DNA from: Unio delphinus
Lineage: Eukaryota > Mollusca > Bivalvia > Unionida > Unionidae
Assembly: GCA_029339505.1 (NCBI GenBank)
Contig: JAQISU010000109.1
Span: 1,578,001 to 1,642,000 of the forward strand
DNA length: 64,000 nt
Direction: 5' to 3'
Part shown: positions 41,666 through 49,849 of the stretch, piece by piece
Layout of the letters: each line of letters starts with the position of its first letter
How positions within the stretch are numbered: the stretch's first letter is position 1
The notes under the pieces: generated by a model
What the model was told of the DNA's origin: nothing
The model's database searches: none
What the model saw: the letters and a program-made list of their open reading frames with translations, nothing else
Made by a program: the position numbers and the translations under genes

Positions 41666-42067
41666 TCAAAATTGTTCATTTTCTTGAATTAATGCTCGTA
41701 GGTTTCTAATTTTAGAGTTGACTTCTTTTTTCAATTCGTATTCGTTACCTAATTCCTTTCGTATTCCCTCTACGATAGTATACAACGGAACAAACACACT
41801 GATGTCACTGGAAAATGAAAGAGAGTCTTTAATAGAATTCTGAATTTTTTTGATGAGTGCATATTTCTTGGGTAGCATATATTTGTTAGTGCTAACTCCG
41901 TATTCAATATCCTGAAAATCAGACACAATTTGGTCAGGATTTAACCCATCTGATAGTTTGATATCCTGATTTTTCAATTTTGCTATTTCAACTATGATGC
42001 TATTCATGTTTTCAGAATTCATTATTCTATAAGTATGACATATCTCTAATTGGAAATTATGACGCAT
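41666..42067 (-). CDS. Conserved Polinton protein of unknown function (133 aa)
   Basis: Same length as the left-copy protein, with conserved LSDGLNPDQIVSDFQDIEYG and LPKKYALIKKIQNSIKDSL. No recognisable motif. The start overlaps the HNH stop as TAATG; MNSENMNS is an alternative downstream start. Confidence 0.6.
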   Translation of the reverse strand: MRHNFQLEICHTYRIMNSENMNSIIVEIAKLKNQDIKLSDGLNPDQIVSDFQDIEYGVSTNKYMLPKKYALIKKIQNSIKDSLSFSSDISVFVPLYTIVEGIRKELGNEYELKKEVNSKIRNLRALIQENEQF

Positions 42068-42561
42068 TAGACATAACTAAATTGAACTTTTTGCCCCGTC
42101 TTTTTTGAAATAGCCGATCGATAAATCCCCTCTGCAACTTTTCGTACTGACGGTCCACAAATATCGAAAAATTTACCGGCTTCATATAATGATTGAAATA
42201 TTTTTTCTTCATTAGTTGTTGTATTCAAAGATGTCACAGGTCTCTTCCAAACCGTTTTGCAAGTGCCAGCTCTTCCTCGTTTGGAATTCTCACTCAGTGT
42301 GATAGCCTGCAGATTGGATACAGAATTATTCTTTGGATTAGAATCCTTGTGATAAATAACAAAACCATCTTTGATCAATCCATTAAAACATTCAAATACG
42401 AAACGATGAATGAGATAATTTTTCTTTCCAACAGTAAACTTCAAATACCCTTGATTATTCACAACACCGACCGGTTTCTTTAGTCTACGGTTTCTGACAG
42501 TACCATCACTGGATGCTTCATATTTTGTAATCACTGGATGTGGTCTGAATTCTTGGTCCAT
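42067..42561 (-). CDS. NUMOD/HNH-type endonuclease
   Basis: 164 residues; NUMOD4-like YEASSDGTVRNRR, HNH core HRFVFECFNGLI then FVIYHKDSNPKNNSVSNLQ, and a NUMOD1-like tail. Against the left copy (VIDHIDSNPKNN), the Asp before the catalytic His is Tyr and the Ile after it is Lys. The H, D and N of HxDxNPxNN are kept, so activity is not excluded. Confidence 0.75.
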   Translation of the reverse strand: MDQEFRPHPVITKYEASSDGTVRNRRLKKPVGVVNNQGYLKFTVGKKNYLIHRFVFECFNGLIKDGFVIYHKDSNPKNNSVSNLQAITLSENSKRGRAGTCKTVWKRPVTSLNTTTNEEKIFQSLYEAGKFFDICGPSVRKVAEGIYRSAISKKTGQKVQFSYV

Positions 42562-42571
42562 ATATACTATT

Positions 42572-42967
42572 CTATTGTTTGTCTAATTCAGTGTTTGGTT
42601 CAATAATTACATCACTGGAAAATCTTTCGATATAGTCTTGCGGGGTTCTTATGATTTTATCCTTGATGTTGTCAGGGTCAAGGGCTTTTTCAGGGTCATA
42701 ATTTCTGATGGATTGTCCATTTTTTATTCTTTTATCATAATAACGCTTCAATTCCCTATATCGCTTACCACCACAGTCAATACACAATTGCGATCTTCCT
42801 TTGACCCCAACCCCACATCGAATACAGGGTAACGGACCAAGACTTCCACGTCGAAAACTTTGCATATGATACCTACAGTACTCATTTTTTCTGCATGATT
42901 TGTTACACGGGGTTACATTTCCCATCATGAGCCATTTGCAGTGATTCATTATACATAAAACTTTCAT
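42572..42967 (-). CDS. Cys-rich zinc-binding Polinton protein
   Basis: 131 residues, with CNKSCRKNEYCRYH and CxxC pairs CIRCG and CIDCGG, followed by a basic RELKRYYDKRIKNG segment. It lacks the octapeptide repeats of the left copy. Transcribed away from PolB across a 24-bp gap. A second ATG lies six codons in. Confidence 0.7.
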   Translation of the reverse strand: MKVLCIMNHCKWLMMGNVTPCNKSCRKNEYCRYHMQSFRRGSLGPLPCIRCGVGVKGRSQLCIDCGGKRYRELKRYYDKRIKNGQSIRNYDPEKALDPDNIKDKIIRTPQDYIERFSSDVIIEPNTELDKQ

Positions 42968-42991
42968 TTAAATGTTTGTTTTTTATATAGC
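42968..42991. promoter_or_regulatory. Divergent intergenic gap, PolB / Cys-rich gene
   Basis: 24 bp (ATTTAAATG, a T-rich stretch, then TATATAG) between divergent start codons, comparable to 411-434 in the other element. Probably a compact bidirectional promoter; inference. Confidence 0.4.
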
Positions 42992-45637
42992 ATGAAGGAG
43001 TTCAAGAGATTGACTTCGAAAAATGCTAAATTCAATGCTGATAGAGAGTTCAAGAGATTATTGAAAATCAATCCTAGATTTAATCTCGATAGACCAAAAA
43101 AACGTCAAAAACGTCCAAGAGACGGAAACATGAAAGAGTTTAAGAGATTATTAAAAATCAATCCTAAATTTAATATCGATAAACCCAAAAAACGTCCAAT
43201 AGACGGAAACAAACGTAACAAACGTCCAAGAGACGGAAACATGAAAGAGTTTAAGAGATTATTGAAAATCAATCCTAAATTTAATATCGATAGACCCAAA
43301 AAGCGTAACAAACGCACAATAGACGGAAACATGAAAGAGTTTAAGAGATTATTAAAAATCAATCCTAGATTTAATCGCGATAGACCCAAAAAACGTAACA
43401 AACGTCCAAGAGACGGAAACATGAGATCATCATGGAAGGATGCTCAATTCAATCTTGATATAGTTTCTAATACACCCAAGAATAAAATTCTTGATAAACC
43501 CATCAGAGACTGTTTTAATGAATTCAAGCGTGATGGAGCATCTTATTGCTGGTCAACATTTCGAATTGATGGTGTTGTTGACGCTACCATGAATGATGAA
43601 AAGGCAGCAGTGATCATTTCACGTGTTGGGGAAAAAAGTCATTTTTTCCGAATCAAATTCGTTATCCGTGAGAATGGCAAATGGATTATTAAGGATAAAT
43701 TTGAACCCATTCTCAAGGGCAAAAAAACTGTCACCGTGAATCAGGATTCCAAACCGGGAATTTTGACCGGAATTGATAAACCCTACTATGAAAGATCTTA
43801 TCCTGTCACAGCAGTTGTTTACGGGATCTATCCGCTCAATGAAAAACCTGATATTTCAAAACTAGCACCCATGAAATATTCGACAGGGCTCAATTGTGTA
43901 GCAGAACGAATAATAGAACACTTCACAAATGCGTCCCGGGGAAATAAACTCACTGATCTAAGACGAAAAAAAATAACCGAGTGGGAGTTCACGGTAAAAG
44001 AGCATGGAGCAACAATTCAGGATATAACCAAATTAGAAACATCATTGAGATTTCCAATATCGGTAAGGACAATCACCGGTGAAGTATTAAAAGAACCGAA
44101 ATATCAATCAAAAAAAGGAAACCCCATTGAAATTATTGATCATAACGCGCACGCGTGGTCATCTGCAGTAACAATATTTCCACGGGATAGAACCGTAAAA
44201 TATCTATCCCCAGCAGGGTTGGGACCTGAAGAATGTTTTACCGAGCAGAAATTATTTGATGCTATTTACCATTTGAGTAAAAACGATCCTGTGTCAGCGT
44301 GGCTATTTCATAGTAATTCAGACGATGAATGCAGATTTGATCAGTTTGTAAGGCCCAACGGAGAATTATACCGTACTGAAGAACTGCAGAATCAAATGAA
44401 ACAACTAGCTAGTGAGTTTTCTGAGGACGGAGAAGAAGACGATCAATTATTAGCAAACTGTTTCACAGTACCATCCATTGCAGCGCATTTTGCTAGAAAG
44501 AAAAACGCGTGGAAACCAACACGAAGTGAGTTTTTATCAGATGTCAAATTGTCCTGTCTTGAATACAGCCACGGCGGATTATGGAACACAAAATACACCG
44601 CTGATACCGTTATTTCAGTTGATATGATTGCGTGTTATCCAGGAAGTTTTCTTGGGTATGGAGAATGCGAGAAATATTTCAAACGATTTGGACACCCTAC
44701 ACACGAAATGACCCGTGTTGCTATTAATGGACCACTTCCTGATTTTGATTTAACCGGATTCGCTTGTGTGGTATCATTTGAAATGGCTGAAGGGCTTCAT
44801 CCGTGTAGTTATCTTTGGATTGGTAAACACATGTCTGAAAAACACTGGATGCCAATAGTGTTATTACGGTATATGCTTGATTGTAAGATGTTAAAATCAT
44901 TAATTGTCAGTGAAGCAATTATATCCTATCGAGCACAGAAATCAGTCTGGTTACCACAACCTGATCTAGAAAAAATAATTAGCGAAGAGCGAAAACTGTT
45001 TCCTGATTTTAATGAACAACAAATCATGGATTGGTCCCAACAGTTATTTGAAATCAGAAACAATGAAGCAAAAAATCTTGGACGAAGAATAATCGGTAAA
45101 TTTACCCAAGGTGGCAAAGATGATAATACGAAATATTCTTCACGATTGATTATAGACAACGCTGAATACGATTTTGTAATGGCGGATTTAACGAATAAGG
45201 GCCTATATGTCAATCGTAAGGACGCATTTATGTCCGATGGAACCAAATTGGGTACAATTGTTACCTACAATGATGGATACCATCCGCAGTACACACATTT
45301 GAGAGCTTCTATGCTCGGTTATGCTTCTATCAATCTGTTTTCAATGATCAATAGATTTCCTACCACCGCAGTTAGAGTTGCTACTGATTCATTTTACATA
45401 AATAGCAAAATGGCTGATTTTAAGGCTACTGGCAACGAGAAATGGGGATCATGGAGAATTAAAAAAGAAATGATTCATGATTATATTCCATCAGCAGATG
45501 TTACCATTGAAAATAATTACTTAGAAAGCAATCAGTGTTCAGAATTTTCTAGTGCACCACCGATTTCTGATCCAATATGCCTGTATAAAATATTTAAACG
45601 GCTGTGGTGGGTCAGGAAAAACAACCCGGGCAATTGA
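42992..45637 (+). CDS. polB: Polinton family-B DNA polymerase
   Basis: 881 residues. Residues 5-143 are tandem 27-30-residue basic units (MKEFKRLLKINP, then a KKR-rich stretch ending RPRDGN). The polymerase domain shows motif A-like VISVDMIACYPGSFLG (about 540), LRASMLGYASINLF (about 770, motif B) and VRVATDSFYI (about 794, the TDS metal-binding motif C). Polinton polymerases are of the protein-primed B type; that priming mode is family knowledge. The ORF ends in an unrelated tail, because the conserved continuation into helicase changes frame at an A run (45587-45590). The break leaves the polymerase domain intact. Confidence 0.85.
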   Translation: MKEFKRLTSKNAKFNADREFKRLLKINPRFNLDRPKKRQKRPRDGNMKEFKRLLKINPKFNIDKPKKRPIDGNKRNKRPRDGNMKEFKRLLKINPKFNIDRPKKRNKRTIDGNMKEFKRLLKINPRFNRDRPKKRNKRPRDGNMRSSWKDAQFNLDIVSNTPKNKILDKPIRDCFNEFKRDGASYCWSTFRIDGVVDATMNDEKAAVIISRVGEKSHFFRIKFVIRENGKWIIKDKFEPILKGKKTVTVNQDSKPGILTGIDKPYYERSYPVTAVVYGIYPLNEKPDISKLAPMKYSTGLNCVAERIIEHFTNASRGNKLTDLRRKKITEWEFTVKEHGATIQDITKLETSLRFPISVRTITGEVLKEPKYQSKKGNPIEIIDHNAHAWSSAVTIFPRDRTVKYLSPAGLGPEECFTEQKLFDAIYHLSKNDPVSAWLFHSNSDDECRFDQFVRPNGELYRTEELQNQMKQLASEFSEDGEEDDQLLANCFTVPSIAAHFARKKNAWKPTRSEFLSDVKLSCLEYSHGGLWNTKYTADTVISVDMIACYPGSFLGYGECEKYFKRFGHPTHEMTRVAINGPLPDFDLTGFACVVSFEMAEGLHPCSYLWIGKHMSEKHWMPIVLLRYMLDCKMLKSLIVSEAIISYRAQKSVWLPQPDLEKIISEERKLFPDFNEQQIMDWSQQLFEIRNNEAKNLGRRIIGKFTQGGKDDNTKYSSRLIIDNAEYDFVMADLTNKGLYVNRKDAFMSDGTKLGTIVTYNDGYHPQYTHLRASMLGYASINLFSMINRFPTTAVRVATDSFYINSKMADFKATGNEKWGSWRIKKEMIHDYIPSADVTIENNYLESNQCSEFSSAPPISDPICLYKIFKRLWWVRKNNPGN
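43003..43420 (+). repeat. Tandem coding repeats in PolB N-terminus
   Basis: Four to five units of 81-90 bp, each starting GAGTTTAAGAGATTATT; the variation between 27 and 30 residues comes from gain or loss of an Arg/Lys-rich triplet. The left element has its own arrangement (1-400). Each unit contains a KKRNKRPRDG-type basic patch resembling a nuclear-localisation signal. Confidence 0.85.
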
Positions 45638-46688
45638 GTTATTTCGTCGTGGAAACGCTAGCGTTTCTAACATGATTGTGCTAACACCAACTCATAGACT
45701 TGCAAGAGAAATGATACAGAGAGGGGTAAATGCTTGCACTTATCACAGCTTTTTCCGATGGAAGGGAGATAAATGGACTCCTGAGCGCATGGGAGAGAAA
45801 TTTATTCCTGAAATTATCATTTGGGATGAAATAGACACAGTGTCAGAAGATGTCTTAAAAATATTTCTTGAGTGGTTGTTATTGAAGAATACAAAAGTCG
45901 TCATGTGCGGTGATCACGGGCAACCACCACCATTTGTCGGTGCATCCCCCCATGAATGGCTAAAGGGTTTTGTAGACTATTATGAAGAAATTGATACCGA
46001 TCACAGATCACTTGATAATGAATTAAAAGAATTGAAGAAACTAATTAGATTACAACCGGATAGAATCCAATGTGAAATAGCCCGTGAAATAATTTCGGAA
46101 ACTCCCATGAATGATTTCTGGGAAATGTGGAGACCAAATGATTTAATCATTGCAAGTAGAAAAATAGTCAGGGACACACCTCAGATGAAGTTATTTGAAT
46201 TGCATAAACAAAAATTTGCAACACTTCCAGTGCCTCTTTGTTATAGGCCATCGGATACGCGAAAACAGAACATCGAAGTTGATATTCCAGGACAAAGTGA
46301 AAAACAGAATTTAGTATTAAATGATATTGTGCTGGTTGATATCAATGTCGTTGAAGATGCATTGCGTGCTAATAAATCCCCATGGACGCTAGGTTATGCA
46401 GCGACGATACACTCTTCACAGGGATTGACTATATCGGATACAACTCTTTGGATGGTAGATAATCGCATAGAATGGTCGAATTTAGTCTATCTCGCAGTGT
46501 CTAGAGTACGAAAAATAAATCAACTTCGAAGAATTGTCGTTGGCGAAGCCAGTGGAGATGATGAAATCATTGGTGGCGATGATGAAATCATTGGTGATGA
46601 TAATGATATTATTGATAAAAAAACTCTCCGGTTACAAACAACAGGACAAAAAAAAAACAACGAGAATTTGATATTGATGCTGAATTAA
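45591..46688 (+). pseudogene. SF1 helicase domain (frame-broken from PolB)
   Basis: In the frame open from 45552, homology begins with YLNGCGGSGKTTRAIELF, the Walker A motif (GCGGSGKT). Then come VLTPTHRLAREM (motif Ia), YHSFFRW, IIIWDEID (Walker B), VVMCGDHGQPPPF (motif III), TIHSSQGLT (motif V region) and YLAVSRVRKI (motif VI). This is a Pif1/RecD-type superfamily 1 helicase. It lacks its own credible start and begins where PolB homology ends, suggesting an original PolB-helicase polyprotein. The C-terminal tail is acidic (GDDEIIGG repeats) before a 10-A run where the frame changes again. Confidence 0.8.
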
Positions 46689-46873
46689 TAATCACTTTGA
46701 AGAAACAACAGAATAATCACTGCGCGAGTTGCAATTGTATAATGCGTTGGCAGTATTCGGATAAGGATCCTCGCCAATTCACCGTAGACAGAAAAAATAA
46801 CAATCTCGGTCATGTCAGAAATAATGTGATGTTGACTTGTCTTGAGTGCAATAGACGCAAGGGTGCTAGTTAA
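46658..46873 (+). pseudogene. HNH domain at the helicase C-terminus
   Basis: After the A run at 46648-46657 another frame encodes two Cys pairs (CASCNC and CLECNRRKG) around FTVDRKNNNLGHVRNN, an HNH-type zinc-bound nuclease fold, ending in a stop at 46871-46873. A C-terminal HNH domain after the helicase is a recurrent feature of PolB-helicase proteins in Polintons. The stop overlaps the integrase stop tail to tail by 8 bp. Confidence 0.75.
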
Positions 46874-47812
46874 GCCCATGGGGTGGCAATTGAGTATCCT
46901 CGGGTATCACTTGTAATTGTTGTCTAGTAAAACCCCGTTGAGGGGCAGTTGAATCCAGTTTATAGATTGGAGGTCTACCCGTAGATCGTGTTATACTAGA
47001 TATCTTATGCGTAGTGACGCTCCAAATAGGATCAGTAGCCCTTTTTCTATCCCCTTCAAGCTCTCCTGGTTCGTATAAGTACCTCACAATGACATTACTA
47101 CCAAGAATTGGTTCTTTGAAATCTTTTTGTGGTTTTTCAGGTATCGACTTCTTTTTAATCGCGTTGATAGGTTTCATGTTGATGGTTCTAGTAATCTCGT
47201 TATTCAGTGCGGTAACTACACCTGGTAATCTCTTAACCCATTCACGGGATCTTTTTTCCTGGATGAATTCTTTTGCATATTGATATCCAAATAACCGTTC
47301 AGCAAGGGTTTTATTAAACCGTTCTACAATGGCCTGATCACGATGCAGTGCAGTATGCCCTCGTCTGATAGCGACATTGTGATATTTCATTGTAGATAAC
47401 ACTGCACCCTGAAATTCCTTGCCCGGGTCAACTTGTAACAGATTTGGCCAGTGCAGAGGACCTCGTCGATAAATCCTTTCAAATGCAGAAGCGACTTCAG
47501 TGGCTGATTTTGTTTTTAACGGTTCTGCTTCTTTGTATCGACTTGCAATATCAACTACAGTTAACGCATATTTGTAACCACGATCATGTGGCAGAAATAA
47601 TAGATCAGCCTGATGAACTTCATTGAGTCCGGTTACATCAAAATGCGAGAATTGAATTTGTTTAGGCGGTGGTAGATAAATTTGCCATAGTGCCTGTTTG
47701 GATAACCAATGAGCCGCAGTGGTTTTTTTTTCACTTTTGCGGCGCTAGCGAGTTTACTGATTGCAGCGTTACCTCTCCAGTATCCTCTTGGGGAATAATA
47801 AATAGATTCCAT
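46866..47812 (-). pseudogene. INT: Retroviral-type integrase, frame-broken
   Basis: The start is at ATG 47812 (MESIYYSPRGYWRGNAAISK). The frame changes at an A run (plus-strand T run 47723-47731), and the rest is in a second frame to the stop at 46866. The rve core shows all three catalytic acids: Asp in HQADLLFLP, Asp in LQVDPGKEFQ and Glu in QAIVERFNK. The C-terminal region (VRYLYEPGELEGDRKRATDP and RGFTRQQLQVIPEDTQLPP) is the typical Polinton integrase tail. The longest intact frame (47402-46866) covers only the C-terminal half with the last catalytic residue. Confidence 0.85.
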
Positions 47813-47819
47813 GTTGCTA

Positions 47820-48349
47820 TTAATTACCAGCACCTAACATCAATTTACTTTTCATAGCCGATTTTATCAAAAATGAAGCCAATTTTTCTTTGAAGGATTT
47901 ATCAGTGATAGAATTCAACGCATGAATTAATTTCACATCTGCTAGATGCCTGTGTTGCAAATTGCTGCTTTTATAAGCAACATCATGAAGGTGACAGGCC
48001 TTATCAATAGCGTTTATTGGTTCCTCACCGGGTCGGGGCTGATTTTGATCATTGAGTCTGATATCAAGTCTTGTTCCCGGTCCACAATAACTATACCCTG
48101 GAAGGTGTTTTTCTCCGGGGTATTTTGCCCATGGGGTTCCAGGGAGTTTTGCTAATTTGGCAGCGATATCACCTCCTCGTTTTTTTTTAAAGGTTCCTTG
48201 GGTTCCTTGGGTTTAGAAACAAATCTAAATTTCTTTGTACTACATTGTACGCATTTACCAGAAAGCGCTGATCGGTTATTTTTAGTTGTAATCGTCGTCA
48301 AGTCATCTGTGCCAGTACGCGCCTTACACTTCACGCAATATAGATCCAT
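47820..48349 (-). pseudogene. DUF5679 zinc ribbon / phospholipase A2-like protein, frame-broken
   Basis: From ATG 48349 the N-terminal ~55 residues form a zinc ribbon of the DUF5679 type (YCVKCKARTG then GKCVQCSTKKFRFV). The frame changes at an A run (plus-strand T run 48180-48188). The second frame, ending at 47820, encodes LPGTPWAKYPGEKHLPGY, SYCGPGTRLDIRL (calcium-loop-like) and NAIDKACHLHDVAY, the CxxHDxxY active-site motif of phospholipase A2 as in parvovirus VP1 and adintovirus proteins. The second His (QHRHLAD) follows. In viruses such domains open endosomal membranes; that role here is inference. Confidence 0.75.
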
Positions 48350-48354
48350 AATTT

Positions 48355-49026
48355 ATGTATAGAGATATGAATATAATTGATTTTTCAGCGACTAAAACAA
48401 GAGAACCAGTGAAGCATCATGCAGCGCTACCAAACTCTATCCGCGCAATTATAATCGGACCATCTGGATCCGGTAAAACGCAATTGTTGCTCAATTTAAT
48501 AATGAGATGGATGAAGTGGGATAAATTGTATTTAATTGCCCCTAGCGTAGACGACCAACGATGCTATGAAGTGCTAAAAGATTTTAATGAAAACGCTTCA
48601 GAGATTGCCGGCGAGGATGTTATTGAATTTATAACCGATATTGACGAGGCGCCATCAGTAGAAGACCTCGATGGAAGTATCAACAATTTAGTTGTATACG
48701 ATGATGTCATGTTAGATAAACAAAAAAATTCTGCTAGAATATTTTCCCGAGGCAGGCATAAAAACACGGACGTGATCTATGTCACTCAACGATACACTCA
48801 GATTCCAAAAGTGATTAGAGATAACTGTAATATGCTTGCTGTATTCAACGGCGTTGATACACATACGCTACGAAATATTTGGCAGACATGGTGTTCTGAT
48901 ATGGACTTCAATCAATTTAGAAATTTCTTTAGTCATGCTCAGTCTACCCCCCACGGATTTGTAACAATAAATTTACATGACCCTCGAACACGATATCGTA
49001 TCGGACTGGATCAAATATTCGGTTAA
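48355..49026 (+). CDS. ATPase: A32/FtsK-HerA-type DNA packaging ATPase
   Basis: 223 residues, intact. Walker A GPSGSGKTQ at residues 35-43, Walker B LVVYDDVML at about 112, then FSRGRHKNTDVIYVTQRY with a sensor-like Gln, followed by a C-terminal SHAQSTPHGFVTINL. This is the genome-packaging motor of the Polinton, adenovirus-like and NCLDV lineages (family knowledge). ATG 48367 (MNIIDFSATK) is an equally good start. The last 41 bp, including the stop, lie inside the right terminal inverted repeat. It is divergent from the zinc-ribbon gene with a 5-bp gap. Confidence 0.9.
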   Translation: MYRDMNIIDFSATKTREPVKHHAALPNSIRAIIIGPSGSGKTQLLLNLIMRWMKWDKLYLIAPSVDDQRCYEVLKDFNENASEIAGEDVIEFITDIDEAPSVEDLDGSINNLVVYDDVMLDKQKNSARIFSRGRHKNTDVIYVTQRYTQIPKVIRDNCNMLAVFNGVDTHTLRNIWQTWCSDMDFNQFRNFFSHAQSTPHGFVTINLHDPRTRYRIGLDQIFG

Positions 49027-49299
49027 CCCCAACTGAAAGTTCTAGCAGCAGAGAGGGTAGTGACAACGACGTTGTAGTCCCTTTTTCCCAAAAAATGTAA
49101 TAGTTGAAAAGTTTTTGATTTCATTAATTTCATTGATTTTTTCATAATTTTTTTTTGGACCTAATCCATGATTCACACACACATTTGGGACCTGATGTCA
49201 TTGACTTTTGGGCCTGATGTCATTGGTTTCATTGATTTTAAGCGTGATTTCAGTGAATACTTGTCTAAAAATGTTGTCCGGCTCACCCTCTCTGCTGCT
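48986..49299 (-). repeat. Polinton terminal inverted repeat, right
   Basis: Reverse complement of 34021-34334, ending CACCCTCTCTGCTGCT at 49284-49299, with the inverted 16-mer at 49044-49059. The inner 41 bp encode the ATPase C-terminus. Confidence 0.95.
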
Positions 49300-49560
49300 G
49301 TCTTTAAACGCGAGTTTCAGCTTCTTCTTTTATTATAGATCTAACACAATGCTAATTTCAAGATTGTTCGACATTTTAAATATAGCAGAAAAAAAGTATA
49401 GCAAAGTAAATATTTTGAAAATGTCTGCAGTAGTGCTTTTTGAATGGAAAAGACACACTTTGTAATTGAATATAACGGTACTTATTTCCTCCCTTTCTTT
49501 TTATTATCTCCCCTGAACTAATAACATAATAATATCTTTAAGAAATAAAAGTCATTTGAT
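49300..49560. repeat. Duplicated unit B, right part, with GTCTT duplication
   Basis: GTCTT (49300-49304) repeats the left flank. Following sequence (AAACGCGAGTTTCAGCTTCT and beyond) matches unit A at 31696-31935. Confidence 0.85.
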
Positions 49561-49845
49561 CTAGATAATAGTCATAACTTAAGACTTTGATTACTGCTGG
49601 AATGCGTAGAAGATCTGACGTGTCCAAATATACTGCCAGCAACATTATTGTATTTTCTGGCCTATAAATCGATGCGGAGTATAAGTCAAATTCACCAATT
49701 TTGTAAATTTTCCATCCGTTGTCCATACAAAAAGTCAATTCAGAGTATAGTGACTTCCGGTTTCATGAATGTTAATGGTATGACTGTTTATTCCATATTA
49801 CCGACAATCGTGAAATTGCATCATAGTTGCTAACATGATTGTGAT
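49560..49845 (-). repeat. Dispersed repeat, inverted partner of 21110-21430
   Basis: The minus strand encodes MDNGWKIYKIGEFDLYSASI and MLLAVYLDTSD as in the partner. The MITE-like element begins just after it. Confidence 0.6.
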
Positions 49846-49849
49846 TTTA

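Larger units (their letters stand above)
34021..49299 (+). mobile_element. Complete Polinton/Maverick (adintovirus-like) element
   Basis: A 15,279-bp element with 314-bp terminal inverted repeats starting AGCAGCAGAGAGGGTGAGCC, a 5-bp target duplication and the Polinton gene set: PolB, retroviral-type integrase, packaging ATPase, adenain-like protease, major capsid and penton-like proteins. It also has SF1 helicase, HNH, zinc-ribbon/PLA2, fibre-like and several small virion-type genes. Capsid, protease, fibre-like, membrane and ATPase genes are open. Penton, PolB/helicase, helicase/HNH, integrase and zinc-ribbon/PLA2 have frame breaks, so as written the copy is not intact. Virus-like packaging is inferred from the morphogenesis genes. 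Confidence 0.95.

Noticed and set aside
45592..45598. TTTAAAC, a classic -1 frameshift heptamer, at the PolB/helicase junction
   Set aside because: It is in the wrong phase (PolB reads TTT AAA C), and the shift needed is to the +1 frame, so it does not explain the junction.
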